From NCBI GenBank assembly GCA_020346465.1, contig CP070783.1:771332-834851 (forward strand): a stretch of DNA of 63,520 bases, written 5' to 3'. The translations under genes were made by a program, and so were the position numbers. Under the pieces are notes generated by a model that made no database searches, had not been told where the DNA came from, and worked only from the letters and a program-made list of their open reading frames with translations. The stretch is from Deltaproteobacteria bacterium. Its GTDB lineage: Bacteria > Desulfobacterota > Deferrimicrobia > Deferrimicrobiales > Deferrimicrobiaceae. Positions within the stretch are counted from its first letter, which is position 1. Each line of letters starts with the position of its first letter. Below, in pieces: positions 16,653-25,978 of this stretch.

Positions 16653-17087
16653 ATGTCCGATCCAAAGGGCGGGAGGATTCTCGGGCTGGACTTCGGCAGC
16701 CACAGGATCGGGGCGGCGGTCTCCGATCCTCTCGGGATCACCGCCCAGCCCCTGGCGGCCATCCCGCGCCGGGGGGACAGGCGGGACATCGAGGCGATCG
16801 GGGCCTTGGCCCGGGAGGTCGACGCCGGCAGCGTGCTGATCGGGCTGCCCCTGCACCTGAGCGGCGAAGAGGGGGTCCAGGCGAAAAAGGTGCGGCTCTT
16901 CGCGGAAAAGGTCCGGAAGCATCTGGAGATCCCGGTCGAAACCTGGGACGAGCGGATGACGACCGTGCAGGCGGAGCGCCATCTGATCGCGTCGGGCGTC
17001 CGGCGCGAGAAACGAAAAGAGATCCGCGACAGCCTCGCGGCGGTCTTTCTGCTGCAGAGCGCCCTCGACCTGAGGAACCGGAAGTAG
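16653..17087 (+). CDS. ruvX: RuvX/YqgF RNase H-fold nuclease
   Basis: This 144-residue protein has the YqgF signatures LGLDFGSHRIGAAVSD at residues 10-25, VLIGLPLHLSG, WDERMTTVQAE and a late Asp in KEIRDSLAAVFLLQ. Family members act in pre-16S rRNA 5' maturation and have been proposed as Holliday junction resolvases. It is followed after seven bases by mltG, a pairing common in bacteria. Confidence 0.95.
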   Translation: MSDPKGGRILGLDFGSHRIGAAVSDPLGITAQPLAAIPRRGDRRDIEAIGALAREVDAGSVLIGLPLHLSGEEGVQAKKVRLFAEKVRKHLEIPVETWDERMTTVQAERHLIASGVRREKRKEIRDSLAAVFLLQSALDLRNRK

Positions 17088-17094
17088 CCCTCCC

Positions 17095-18166
17095 GTGCCC
17101 GTCCGGACATTGAGCATCGCCGCCGCATGCGTTCTCGCCGTGGGCGCCGTCTTTCTCTTCCTCGTGACGGCCCGCCCGCCCCTGGACCAGTGGAGCATGA
17201 CGAAGGTGTACATCCCGAAAGGGAGCACCTTCCCGCAAATCGAGAAAATGCTCACCGAGAAGGGCGTCCTCCGGTATCCGTTCGCGTTCCGGATCCTCGT
17301 CGTCGGCTCGATGGCCAGCAAGAAGCTCCAGTACGGGGAGTACGCCTTCCCGGCACCCCCCTCCGCGCTCGAACTGAGGGAAACGCTCGTGAGCGGCGAC
17401 GTCGCGAAATACCAGGTGACCATCCCCGACGGGTCCACCCTCTTCGATATCGCGGAAAATCTCGGGAATCTGGAGCTTGCCGACCCCTCGGACTTCCTCG
17501 AGGCGGCCACGTCGCCGGCCCTGGCCAGCCAGATGGGAATCCCGGGAAGCACCCTGGAAGGGTACCTCTTTCCGGACACCTACCTCCTTGTCAAGGACAT
17601 GACCATGGAGGAGATCATCGGCGTCATGGTGCGCCGGTTCCGCAGGAAGTTCACCCCGGAAATGGAGGGGAAGGCGGAGGAAAGCGGGTTTACGCTGAAG
17701 CAGATCGTGACGATCGCCTCGATCATCGAGAAGGAAACCGGGATGGAGGAGGAAAAACCACTCGTATCCGCAGTGATCCGGAACAGGCTTTCCCTCGGGA
17801 TGCCCCTCCAGATGGATCCGACGGTCATCTACGGGCTGAAGAAGTTCGGGGGGAACCTCACGAGAAAGGACCTGCGGTCAGGACCATCCCTACAATACGT
17901 ACCGGAACAAGGGGCTCCCGCCGGGTCCGATCTCCAACCCCGGCCTCACGTCCCTCGTCGCCGCGGTCGAGCCGGCCGATGCGGACTATCTGTATTTCGT
18001 CTCCCGCAACGACGGGTCCCACCGGTTCTCCCGGACTCTCCGGGAGCACAACAAAGCGGTGATGTTCTACCAGAAGGGGATCATCCCGGAAGCGACCCGC
18101 GGCAACGGGTCCGCGCAAAGCCGGGAAAACGGGGCGGAGGCCTCTACTCCTCCACCTCGGCCATAG
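17095..18166 (+). pseudogene. mltG: Endolytic transglycosylase MltG, interrupted by a frameshift
   Basis: MltG is a membrane-anchored enzyme that cuts nascent glycan strands. The first part (17095-17880) has an N-terminal membrane helix, a LysM-like region, the catalytic motif IIEKETG near residue 210 and DPTVIYGL. After LTRKDLR at 17877 the frame changes. The expected DHPYNTYRNKGLPPGPISNPG continues only in the frame beginning at 17882 and runs to a TAG at 18164-18166. The bases GGTCAGGAC hold one extra base compared with a continuous reading. Read straight on, the protein loses its conserved C-terminus and runs to 18318, across dksA. This is either a real inactivation or a sequence error; MltG is usually intact in such genomes, so an error is plausible. 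Confidence 0.8.
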
Positions 18167-18542
18167 GGACCTTCTTGACCGCTTCCTCGGGTTCCTCCCG
18201 GGTGTACTTCTCCTCGCGCTCGATCACTTCCTTGCATTCCACGCAATATTTGGCGAACGGCACGACCCGGAGGCGCGCCCGCGGGATCTTGATCCCGCAC
18301 TCCTCGCAGAGGCCGTAGGTCTCTTCCTCGATCCGGTCGAGTGCGTCGTCGATCTGCTTGAGCTTCTGCTTTTCCCGGTCCGTGAGGATCATGTCCAGCT
18401 CCCGCGTCCTCTCCTCGGACACGGAGTCCAGGATGTCCCCGATGTCCGAGACGCCGCTCACGGCGGTCGCCTTGGACCTCCTGGCGATATCCCGCTCGAG
18501 CTCTTCCCGCATCTTGAGAAGCATCTCCTTGATCGGTTTCAT
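18144..18542 (-). CDS. DksA/TraR-family zinc-finger transcription factor
   Basis: This 132-residue protein has an N-terminal coiled coil (MLLKMREELERDI, then RELDMILTDREKQKLKQIDDAL) and a C4 zinc finger, CEECG with CVEC (residues about 80-104). DksA-type proteins enter the RNA polymerase secondary channel and act with ppGpp. The N-terminal coil lacks an obvious DxxDxA tip, so it may not mimic DksA fully. A strong promoter lies in the 3' end of rimO. Its 3' end overlaps the mltG tail by 23 bases on the opposite strand. Confidence 0.9.
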   Translation of the reverse strand: MKPIKEMLLKMREELERDIARRSKATAVSGVSDIGDILDSVSEERTRELDMILTDREKQKLKQIDDALDRIEEETYGLCEECGIKIPRARLRVVPFAKYCVECKEVIEREEKYTREEPEEAVKKVPMAEVEE

Positions 18543-18572
18543 CTCTTGAGGCCCCCACGTTCTGTCGAAAAA

Positions 18573-19943
18573 CTACGGTAGTATACCCGGTGAATACCCC
18601 GTGTCAACCGGTTTTGCGAGGAGATCCCACGCCCGCGCCCCCGTCACCCTCGCCCGGCAGAAACGGCCCGGGGAGGCCCCGGTTCCGGACAGGAGCACGT
18701 TCCCGTCCACCTCCGGCGCCTGCCCCCGGTGCCGTCCGACGGCGCGACCATCCCCCCGGGCCTCCTCGACGAGGACTTCGACCTCCTCCCCCACCATCCC
18801 CGCGTTGCGGGCGGCGAGGATGTCGATCTGCGCGTCCTGGACCCTTCGGGCGCGCTCCCGCTTCACCGCCTCGCCGACCTGGCGCTCCATCGCACAGGCG
18901 GGGGTCCCCTCTTCGCGGGAATAGGGGAAGACCCCGAGGTAATCCCACCGGGACTCGTGGACAAACCGGAGGAGCCGGTCGAACGCCGCGGCGGATTCGC
19001 CCGGGAACCCCACGATCAGCGAGGTCCGGAGGAAGATGCCGGGGACCCGCTCCCGCAACCGGGCAAGGAGGGCCCACACCTCGTCGGGGCCGTAGCGTCG
19101 CCCCATCCCGGCGAGAACGCGCGCATCGATGTGCTGGACGGGGATGTCGAGGTACCGGCACACCTTTCCCCCCTCCGCCACCAGGTCGATCAGCTCGTCG
19201 TCGATGCGTCCGGGATAGAGATAGAGCAGGCGGACCCAGCGGATCCCCCGGATGGCGCAAAGGGCCCGGACGAGTCGTGCCAGACCCCTTTTCTCCCCCC
19301 GTTCCGCGCCGTAGGAGGTGATGTCCTGGCCGACGAGGTTGATCTCCCGCGCACCCCGGCGAACGAGCATCCGCACCTCGGCGAGGAGGGAGTCCCGGTC
19401 CCGGCTCGCAAGCGGCCCGCGGATGTCCGGAATCGTGCAGTAGGCGCACCGGTGGTCGCACCCCTCCTGGATCTTGAGGTAGGCGGACGCCTCCCCTTTC
19501 TCCCGGTACCGGTGCCGGTACGCCTCCTCGGGCAGGGCCGCTGTCCCCACGAAGGAACGCGGCTGCGCCCCCGCGAACAGCCCCCGCAGGAGCCCGGGAA
19601 GCGCCGGGATGTCCCCGGGCCCCACGAACAGGTCCACCTCCGGCAGGGCGCCCGGCAGCTCTTCCCGGTACCGCTTCGCCAGGCACCCGGCCACCACGAG
19701 ACGCCGGATCCGCCCCCGCTCCTTCTCGCGCGCCATCGCCAGGATCTCCCCGATCGACTCCTCCTTGGCGTCGCGGATGAATCCGCACGTGTTGACGATC
19801 CCCACGTCCGCGGGGCTCCGGGAAACGATGCGGCACCCGGCCTTGACGAGAAGGCCGGTCAGCACCTCCGCGTCCACGGAATTCTTCGCGCACCCCAGGG
19901 TCAGGATGCGCACGGCGATCCCTGCCGGTCCCTTCCCGCTCAC
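18573..19943 (-). CDS. rimO: Ribosomal protein S12 methylthiotransferase RimO
   Basis: This 456-residue radical SAM enzyme adds a methylthio group to an aspartate of ribosomal protein S12. The N-terminal domain carries the cluster cysteines in LGCAKN, VNTCGF and VAGCLAKR. The radical SAM motif is CDHRCAYC, followed by IRGPLASR, and a TRAM domain closes the protein. I chose the GTG at 19943, which overlaps the lolA stop as GTGA and has GAGGTGG upstream; a GTG at 19913 is the alternative. Confidence 0.94.
   Translation of the reverse strand: MSGKGPAGIAVRILTLGCAKNSVDAEVLTGLLVKAGCRIVSRSPADVGIVNTCGFIRDAKEESIGEILAMAREKERGRIRRLVVAGCLAKRYREELPGALPEVDLFVGPGDIPALPGLLRGLFAGAQPRSFVGTAALPEEAYRHRYREKGEASAYLKIQEGCDHRCAYCTIPDIRGPLASRDRDSLLAEVRMLVRRGAREINLVGQDITSYGAERGEKRGLARLVRALCAIRGIRWVRLLYLYPGRIDDELIDLVAEGGKVCRYLDIPVQHIDARVLAGMGRRYGPDEVWALLARLRERVPGIFLRTSLIVGFPGESAAAFDRLLRFVHESRWDYLGVFPYSREEGTPACAMERQVGEAVKRERARRVQDAQIDILAARNAGMVGEEVEVLVEEARGDGRAVGRHRGQAPEVDGNVLLSGTGASPGRFCRARVTGARAWDLLAKPVDTGYSPGILP
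18580..18607 (-). promoter_or_regulatory. Strong sigma-70-type promoter for the dksA/traR gene
   Basis: TTGACA (18602-18607) and TATACT (18580-18585) are separated by 16 bases. It lies over the last codons of rimO and would start transcription near 18573, about 30 bases before the ATG. It is among the best promoter matches in the window, so the regulator is probably expressed independently of the upstream operon. Confidence 0.75.
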
Positions 19944-20611
19944 CCGTCCACCACCTCGACGCCGGGCGACTCCCGGAACCGGAAATGGTCCGCCGGAAGG
20001 GCCGGGTCGATCACGATGTCGTCGAGAAAGAGATGGTTCGACCCTCCCAGGTGGTCGTACAGGTGAATCTCGCGGATCGCGAGCCCCGCGTCGTCCACCA
20101 CCAGGTCGACCCTTTTCACTTCGGGCGCCCCGTCCCCCTTCGGAACCAGGCGAAGGGCGGTCTCCTTCCTTCCCTCGAGGGGAAACGCCTTCTCCACGCG
20201 GAAGTAGTCCGTGATGTCGCCCTTCCCGAACAGGAGCAGGAGGGGGATCCTGCCGCCGAGCGCCCCCTCGTCGATCTTGCGCCGGAAGACCCGGGTCGAA
20301 TCGGGAGGCTGGAAGTAGAAGGATTCCCCGTCCGCCAGGAACAGCTGCTTCCCGGGCACCCGGTAATCCCACCGCATCCGCAAGGGACGCTGAAAGTAGA
20401 CCGTGCCGGCGGCCTTCCTCACGATCCCCACGTTCTCCAGCGGAACCTCCTGCCGGAACTGCGCGGACAGGGTCTTGACGCCCCCGTACCTCTTCGCAAC
20501 CCGGCGCAGCAGCGCATCGCCGTCCGCCTCGCCCCCGCCGGAGGCGTTCGGGGAGACGGCCGCGACCAAAAGAAAGAGGGCCGCCAGTGCGGCCCGATGC
20601 CCTAACCTCAT
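19940..20611 (-). CDS. lolA: Outer-membrane lipoprotein carrier protein LolA
   Basis: This 223-residue periplasmic protein has a signal peptide (hydrophobic residues about 8-22, then PNASG). The LolA fold is shown by VKTLSAQFRQEV, GTVYFQRPLRMRWDYRVPGKQLFLADGESFYFQPP and the late beta-strands around RVDLVVDDAGLAIREIHLYD. LolA carries lipoproteins such as BamD from the inner membrane to the outer membrane. It lies between ftsK and rimO on one strand. Confidence 0.92.
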   Translation of the reverse strand: MRLGHRAALAALFLLVAAVSPNASGGGEADGDALLRRVAKRYGGVKTLSAQFRQEVPLENVGIVRKAAGTVYFQRPLRMRWDYRVPGKQLFLADGESFYFQPPDSTRVFRRKIDEGALGGRIPLLLLFGKGDITDYFRVEKAFPLEGRKETALRLVPKGDGAPEVKRVDLVVDDAGLAIREIHLYDHLGGSNHLFLDDIVIDPALPADHFRFRESPGVEVVDG

Positions 20612-20693
20612 GGGAGAACCCCTTTCTCCTTCCCTTCCGGGAAACGACCTGCCCGGTCCGAATGCCGGATCGCCGTCCCGCTCCTCCGGGCGT

Positions 20694-22850
20694 TCACTCC
20701 CGGTTCGTCATGTAGACTTCCCGCGGCTTTCCGCCCTCGGACGGCCCGACGATCCCCTGCCGTTCCATCTCCTCGATGATGCGGGCCGCGCGGTTGAAGC
20801 CGATCTGGAGCCGCCTCTGGAGCATCGAGACCGACGCGCGACCCGCCCGGACCACCTCCTCGACCGCCTCGTCGAACTTCTCGTCGCGCGAAGGGTCCCT
20901 CTCCTCCTCTTCGGTCGGCGGAGCGGTGATGGAGGGCTCGTATTCGGGCGACCCCTGCGCCCGAAGGTGGGCGGCGACCCGCTGGATCTCCTCCTCGCCC
21001 ACGTAGGGGCCGTGGACCCTGACGATCCCGCCCACCCCGGGCTGGAGGAAGAGCATGTCCCCGAACCCGAGAAGGGTCTCGGCCCCCGCCTGGTCGAGGA
21101 TCGTCCGCGAGTCGAACTGGGAAGCGACCTTGAAGGAGACGCGCGACGGGAAGTTCGCCTTGATGATGCCCGTCAGGACGTCCACCGACGGCCGCTGCGT
21201 CGCGAAGATGAGGTGGATCCCCGCGGCCCGGGCCATCTGGGTCAGCTGGGTGATGGAATCCTCGACCTCCCGCCGCGATGCGCTCGTCATCATGAGATCG
21301 GCCAGCTCGTCTATGACGATCACGATGTAGGGAAGGCGCTCCATCTCCTCCGTCTCCCCGTCCCGCGCCTTCACCCGGAGAACGGACCGGGACCTTCTGT
21401 CCACCAGCTGGTTGTAGGCGTCGATGTGACGGACGCCGTTTTCCATCATCTCCTGGTACCTCCCCCGCATCTCCCCGACCGCCCACTTCAGCACCTGGGC
21501 GGCCTCCCGCGGCTGGGTGACGACGGCATGGAACAGGTGGGGGATGCCGTCGTAGAGGGTGAGCTCGAGCATCTTCGGGTCGACGAGAATCAGGCGGACA
21601 TCCTCCGGGGTCGCCCGGAAGAGGAGGGAGAGGATCAGGCTGTGCAGGGCGACGCTCTTGCCCGACCCCGTGGCCCCGGCGATCAGCAGGTGCGGCATCT
21701 TCGAGAGATCCCGGATCACCGGCTCCCCGAAGATGTCCTTCCCGATGACGAGCGAGAGCATGGCCTCGGAACCGGCGTACGCCGCGCAGCCGAGAAGCTC
21801 CCGGAGCCCGATGATCGCCCGCTTCTCGTTGGGAATCTCGAACCCCATGACGCCCTTCCCGGGAATGTTCGGGACGACGCGCACCGACTCGCACCGCATC
21901 GCCAGCGCGAGGTCCCCCGCCATCGCCACGACCCGGTTCGCCTTCACGCCGGGGGCGGGCCGGAACTCGTACGTGGTGACCAGGGGGCCGGTCCGGATCT
22001 CGGTGATGTTCCCCTCGATGCCGTGCTCGGAAAGCTTCTCGAGAAGGGTTTCCGCGTTCCGCTGCAGGGACTCCTCGTCCGCCCCGTTCCCGGCCTCGGC
22101 GGGAGAATCGAGAAGCTCCAGGGAGGGGAGAACGAACTCCTTCCCCTCCCTTCTCGGGGCGGGGGAAACCTCGGGGACGGGCGGCGAGGCGACGATCCGG
22201 GGAGAGGCGGCGTCGCGCCGCGCCGCCGGGGCGTTTTCCCTCGCCGGCCTTTCCCCTTCCCAATCCTCCCGGGCGACCATCTTCTCCTTGACGATCGCGC
22301 GGACCTGCTCGGCGGTCTTCTTCCGCCTCCACAGAGAGGGCAGGCCGCGCAACGGCAATCCGGTGAACCACATCAGGGAGAGGAGGAACAGGGCGGCGAG
22401 GCAGATCAGGCCGCCTACCTTGCTCAGCAGCTTGCCGAAGAAGTTGACGCCGAGCAGGTGCCCCACGATCCCGGGAAGGAAGATGTCCGAGCCGAACAGC
22501 CGGACGTGGCCTGCGAAAAAGGAGGCGATCCCCAGGAGCGAACAGACGGCGAGAAGTCCACCGGCGGTCCGGCTCCAACGGCCCGCCATTTTTTCCCCGC
22601 GGAACGTCCAGTACGCCAGCGCCAGGCAGAGGATCGGAAACCCGACCGCCCCCACGCCGAACAGCTGGAGGAGGAGGTCGGAAACGATCGCCCCCACCGC
22701 GCCGCCCCAGTTCCGCACCACGGCTCCCTTCGAACTCCAGGCGGACAGGGAAGGGTCCATCTGGTGGAAGGAGACGAGCGCGACCGTGAGGAAGATCCCG
22801 ACGGTGAGGAAGAAGATGGCGAGGGCGTCCCTGCGGATTCCGTCCCCCAT
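20694..22850 (-). CDS. ftsK: DNA translocase FtsK/SpoIIIE
   Basis: This 718-residue protein pumps the chromosome at the division septum. Four transmembrane helices occupy about residues 10-165 (AIFFLTVGIFLTVALVSF to AALFLLSLMWF). A charged linker (about 180-240) leads to the motor domain with Walker A GATGSGKSV and Walker B IVIVIDELADLMM. The C-terminal gamma winged helix (SVSMLQRRLQIGFNRAARIIEEME) reads the chromosome's orienting sequences. The linker is much shorter than in E. coli, typical of non-enteric FtsK. It starts one base after the RNase J stop. Confidence 0.97.
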   Translation of the reverse strand: MGDGIRRDALAIFFLTVGIFLTVALVSFHQMDPSLSAWSSKGAVVRNWGGAVGAIVSDLLLQLFGVGAVGFPILCLALAYWTFRGEKMAGRWSRTAGGLLAVCSLLGIASFFAGHVRLFGSDIFLPGIVGHLLGVNFFGKLLSKVGGLICLAALFLLSLMWFTGLPLRGLPSLWRRKKTAEQVRAIVKEKMVAREDWEGERPARENAPAARRDAASPRIVASPPVPEVSPAPRREGKEFVLPSLELLDSPAEAGNGADEESLQRNAETLLEKLSEHGIEGNITEIRTGPLVTTYEFRPAPGVKANRVVAMAGDLALAMRCESVRVVPNIPGKGVMGFEIPNEKRAIIGLRELLGCAAYAGSEAMLSLVIGKDIFGEPVIRDLSKMPHLLIAGATGSGKSVALHSLILSLLFRATPEDVRLILVDPKMLELTLYDGIPHLFHAVVTQPREAAQVLKWAVGEMRGRYQEMMENGVRHIDAYNQLVDRRSRSVLRVKARDGETEEMERLPYIVIVIDELADLMMTSASRREVEDSITQLTQMARAAGIHLIFATQRPSVDVLTGIIKANFPSRVSFKVASQFDSRTILDQAGAETLLGFGDMLFLQPGVGGIVRVHGPYVGEEEIQRVAAHLRAQGSPEYEPSITAPPTEEEERDPSRDEKFDEAVEEVVRAGRASVSMLQRRLQIGFNRAARIIEEMERQGIVGPSEGGKPREVYMTNRE

Positions 22851-22851
22851 G

Positions 22852-24504
22852 CTAGAGCTCCAGAAGTACGGGTATGATCATCGGTTTCCTGTCGAGGCGC
22901 TTGTTGAAGAACCGGCGCAGGGCCTTCCGGAGGTCCGTCTTGATCTCCGCCGCGTCCTTCCTCGCTTCGGGGCCCGCCTCCTCCCACGTGGCGAGGACGA
23001 CCCTTCTCGCGTCCTCCATTATAGTATCGGAAGCGTTTTCGGAAACCACCCCCCGGGTCACGATGTCGGGTCCGTACAGGATTTCCCCGGAGGTCTGGGA
23101 GATGGCCAGCACGACCATGACCATGCCGTCGTTCGAGAGGTGAAACCGGTCCTTGAGCACGACGCCCTCCACCTCCCCCACCCCTTTCCCGTCGACGAAC
23201 AGCCGGCCTGTCGGAACCTTCCCCGCGCGGGTCAACACCCCTTCGGAAAACTCGAGGATGTCGCCGTTCCGGACGAACTCGGGGCGCGGAACCCCCATCT
23301 CCAGCGCGAGGGCCTTGTGGATCATGAGGTGCCTCGGCTCGCCGTGGACGGGGATGAAGTGCTCCGGGCGGAGGATGCGGACCATGCTCCGGAGCTCCTC
23401 CCGGCTGGCGTGGCCGGAGACGTGGATCTCCGAGATCTTCTCGTAGCGGACATCGGCCCCCGCCAGGAAGAGGTGGTTGATCACGTTGGCGATCGCCCGC
23501 TCGTTTCCCGGGATGAACTTCGAGGAGAGGACGGCCGTGTCCCCCTCCCGGATCCGGACGTGCTTGTGCTCCCCCAGCGCCATCAGCGTGAGGGCGGAAC
23601 GGGGCTCCCCCTGGCTCCCCGTGGTCAGGACGGCGACCTCCCTGCCGGGAAGGGTCTCGGTCTCCTCCACGGGGAGGAGGATGTCCGGATGCGGCAGCCT
23701 CATGTACCCCAGCTCGAGCGCGGTCCGGACGTTTCCCACCATGCTCCTGCCGCAGAGCGCCACCCGGCGGTCGTTGCGGGCCGCCGCGTTGATGACCTCC
23801 TGGATCCGGTGGATGTTCGACGAGAACATCGCGACGATGACCCGGCCCCCGGCGGCGCCGAAGAGTTCCGAAAGGGCCTCCCCGACGAACGCCTCCGGCA
23901 GGCTGTGCCCTTCCCGCTCCACGTTCGTGGAGTCGGAGAACAGCGCCGTCACCTGCTCGTGCGCCCCGACGGCCGCAAGGCGGTCCATGGCGGTCGGGAC
24001 GCCGTCCAGCGGCTGCCGGTCGATCTTGAAGTCCCCCGTGTGGACGAACACGCCGTCCCGGCAGCGCAAAATATACCCGAACCCCCCCGGGATGCTGTGG
24101 CAGACCGGGAACGTCTCCACGTCGAGATCGCCGATGCGGAACCGCCCGGACCGCTCGATCGCCTCGAGCCTCGCAACGCCGTCCAGGCCGTACTCGGAAA
24201 GGCGGTTCCGCAGGAGGCCGAGCGTGAGCGGGGTTCCGTAGACGGGAACGTCGAACTCCCTCAGCAGGAACGATACCGCGCCGATATGGTCCTCGTGCCC
24301 GTGCGTGAGCAGGAGCGCCCGGAGCCGGTGGGAGATCTCCCGGAGGCACCCGAAGTCGGGGATGACGAAATCGATCCCGAGCATCGTGTCGTCGGGAAAC
24401 ATGAGGCCCGCGTCCACGAGGAGGGCGGATTCGCCGTCGTCGAAGAGCATGGAGTTGAGACCGAACTCGCCCAATCCTCCCAGCGGGATGATGCGCAGCG
24501 TCAC
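22852..24504 (-). CDS. rnj: Ribonuclease J
   Basis: This 550-residue beta-CASP metallo-beta-lactamase nuclease matures and degrades mRNA with both endonuclease and 5' exonuclease activity. It has the metal motif LTHGHEDHIG near residue 68, HSIPGGFGY, FSDSTNVEREGHS, TTGSQGEPRSAL and VSGHASREEL. Length fits the family. The start is GTG at 24504. It is unusual only in that it lies directly ahead of ftsK in a tight operon. Confidence 0.96.
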   Translation of the reverse strand: MTLRIIPLGGLGEFGLNSMLFDDGESALLVDAGLMFPDDTMLGIDFVIPDFGCLREISHRLRALLLTHGHEDHIGAVSFLLREFDVPVYGTPLTLGLLRNRLSEYGLDGVARLEAIERSGRFRIGDLDVETFPVCHSIPGGFGYILRCRDGVFVHTGDFKIDRQPLDGVPTAMDRLAAVGAHEQVTALFSDSTNVEREGHSLPEAFVGEALSELFGAAGGRVIVAMFSSNIHRIQEVINAAARNDRRVALCGRSMVGNVRTALELGYMRLPHPDILLPVEETETLPGREVAVLTTGSQGEPRSALTLMALGEHKHVRIREGDTAVLSSKFIPGNERAIANVINHLFLAGADVRYEKISEIHVSGHASREELRSMVRILRPEHFIPVHGEPRHLMIHKALALEMGVPRPEFVRNGDILEFSEGVLTRAGKVPTGRLFVDGKGVGEVEGVVLKDRFHLSNDGMVMVVLAISQTSGEILYGPDIVTRGVVSENASDTIMEDARRVVLATWEEAGPEARKDAAEIKTDLRKALRRFFNKRLDRKPMIIPVLLEL

Positions 24505-24577
24505 GACGGTCCTCCCCTCTCCCAGGCCCCGGACCGGCCGGCGCCGGACCGGACGCCCCTCCGCGCGTCTCCGGCGT

Positions 24578-25309
24578 TCATGCGAGCGCCGCCCCGGAGC
24601 CTTGGTGATCCCCCTCGCGCCGGGCGGAAAGAATCCGCTTCCGGGTCTCCTCCGCCATCTCGTCCCTGGTCAGGGTGGACCCGCCGTTCCCGGTCACCAG
24701 GGGCAGAACCCTCACGACAAGAACGGACGGCCGGACCAGGAGCGACCCCCGCGGAAGGGCCCTGGCTCCCCCTTCGATGAGCACCGGCAGCAGCGGAACG
24801 CCCTTTTTCCGCGCGAGGTAGAACGCTCCCGGCTTGAATTCCCCGATGGTCCCGTCCCGGCTGCGCGTCCCCTCGGGGAAGATCACCACCATCTGCCCCC
24901 GGTCGATGCGGTCCGTCGCCTCGCGGACCAGGTGGACGGCATCCTTCGGGTCCTCCCGGTCGATGAAGAGATTCCCGGCTTTCGCCATGGCGGTTCCGAA
25001 CACGGGGATCCTGCCGAGCTCCCGCTTCGCGAGAAACCGGACCTCTCTGGGGAGCGCGGCGAGGAAGAGGGGGATGTCCACCAGGCTCTGGTGGTTCGCC
25101 GCGAGGATGGCCCCGCCCGCCGGAAGGTTCTCCAGCCCCTCGGTGCGAACCTCCCACCCGCCGATCCGGATGAACCCCCTCCCCCACCACCGCATGACTC
25201 CCGACGGGAGCCGGTCGGACCCCGTGAGAACCCCCGCCGCGAAGGCCGCCAGGGAGGAAACCAGGGTGAGGAACAGGATGGCGATGGATCTGAGGATGGC
25301 CGGGATCAC
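24578..25309 (-). CDS. plsC: 1-acyl-sn-glycerol-3-phosphate acyltransferase
   Basis: This 243-residue membrane enzyme adds the second acyl chain to form phosphatidic acid. It has an N-terminal hydrophobic segment (ILFLTLVSSLAAFAAGVLTG), the catalytic NHQSLVD (HX4D) motif, FIDREDPKDA and the substrate motif FPEGTRS. The GTG at 25309 overlaps the radC stop as GTGA and was preferred because it gives a normal PlsC length; a very long reading upstream is an artefact. Confidence 0.93.
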   Translation of the reverse strand: MIPAILRSIAILFLTLVSSLAAFAAGVLTGSDRLPSGVMRWWGRGFIRIGGWEVRTEGLENLPAGGAILAANHQSLVDIPLFLAALPREVRFLAKRELGRIPVFGTAMAKAGNLFIDREDPKDAVHLVREATDRIDRGQMVVIFPEGTRSRDGTIGEFKPGAFYLARKKGVPLLPVLIEGGARALPRGSLLVRPSVLVVRVLPLVTGNGGSTLTRDEMAEETRKRILSARREGDHQGSGAALA

Positions 25310-25884
25310 CAATCCGCTTCCTCCCGCATGCTGACGAAAGAGCAATTTCCTATTATGACATGGTCCAGCACCGGAATCCCCACGATTCCGCCGGCGGAGC
25401 GCAGTCTCCGCGTGACTTCCCGGTCCTCCCGGCTGGGGAACGGGTCGCCGCTCGGGTGGTTGTGCACGAGGATGACCGCAGCCGCGCGCTCCGCGACCGC
25501 GTCGGCGAAGACCTCCCGCGGGTGGATGAGGCTTCCGTTCAGGATTCCCACCGAAACGCGGACGTCCCGCAGGACGCGGTGCTTGACGTCGAGCAGGACG
25601 GCGAGGAAGACCTCGACCGGGGAACCGGCGAGAAGGTAGCGGTATCTCCCGAACACCTCGGCGGCGGACGTCACCGGCTCGGACCGGGGGAACGGGGGGG
25701 AGAGGGCGCGACGGGCAAGCTCGAGGACCGCTTCCCACCTTTCCCGGAGGGTGCCGTCCGACGGTTCCTCCCCCGCGGCGACCTTCCGCATCCCCTCCCA
25801 ACCGTCCGGAAAGGCGGCGCGGAACAGGGCCGTCTCGTCCAGACCCTCGAACGGCCGCCCCGGGCTTCCCACCCTTCTCCTCAT
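25306..25884 (-). CDS. radC: RadC-family JAB/MPN protein
   Basis: This 192-residue protein carries the JAMM metal motif VHNHPSGDPFPSREDREVTRRL and the family strands FLAVLLDVKHRVLRDV, VSVGILNGSLIHPREVF and IPVLDHVIIG. The N-terminal helical part is short, so the protein is somewhat shorter than E. coli RadC. The function of the family is still uncertain despite the name. The ATG at 25884 has GGGGA before it. It begins the radC-plsC-rnj-ftsK-lolA-rimO run. Confidence 0.92.
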   Translation of the reverse strand: MRRRVGSPGRPFEGLDETALFRAAFPDGWEGMRKVAAGEEPSDGTLRERWEAVLELARRALSPPFPRSEPVTSAAEVFGRYRYLLAGSPVEVFLAVLLDVKHRVLRDVRVSVGILNGSLIHPREVFADAVAERAAAVILVHNHPSGDPFPSREDREVTRRLRSAGGIVGIPVLDHVIIGNCSFVSMREEADW

Positions 25885-25966
25885 TCGTTCCCCGGCTTCG
25901 ATGATGGCGGGAAAGCGATTCAATATCCATTCCCATATTTCCCCAAAGGTTCCGAAACATTTCGGC

Positions 25967-25972
25967 GATAAT
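25967..25972 (+). promoter_or_regulatory. -10 box of the moxR operon, predicted leaderless
   Basis: GATAAT ends six bases before the ATG at 25979, which places the expected transcription start on the start codon. There is no Shine-Dalgarno sequence. A clear -35 was not found at 17-18 bases, so this is weaker than the 11961-11989 promoter with the same geometry. Confidence 0.4.
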
Positions 25973-25978
25973 ACCCTT

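Noticed and set aside
17127-18062. Arg-rich frame overlapping mltG as a separate gene
   Set aside because: It is a shadow of mltG in a third frame and matches neither half of the interrupted gene.
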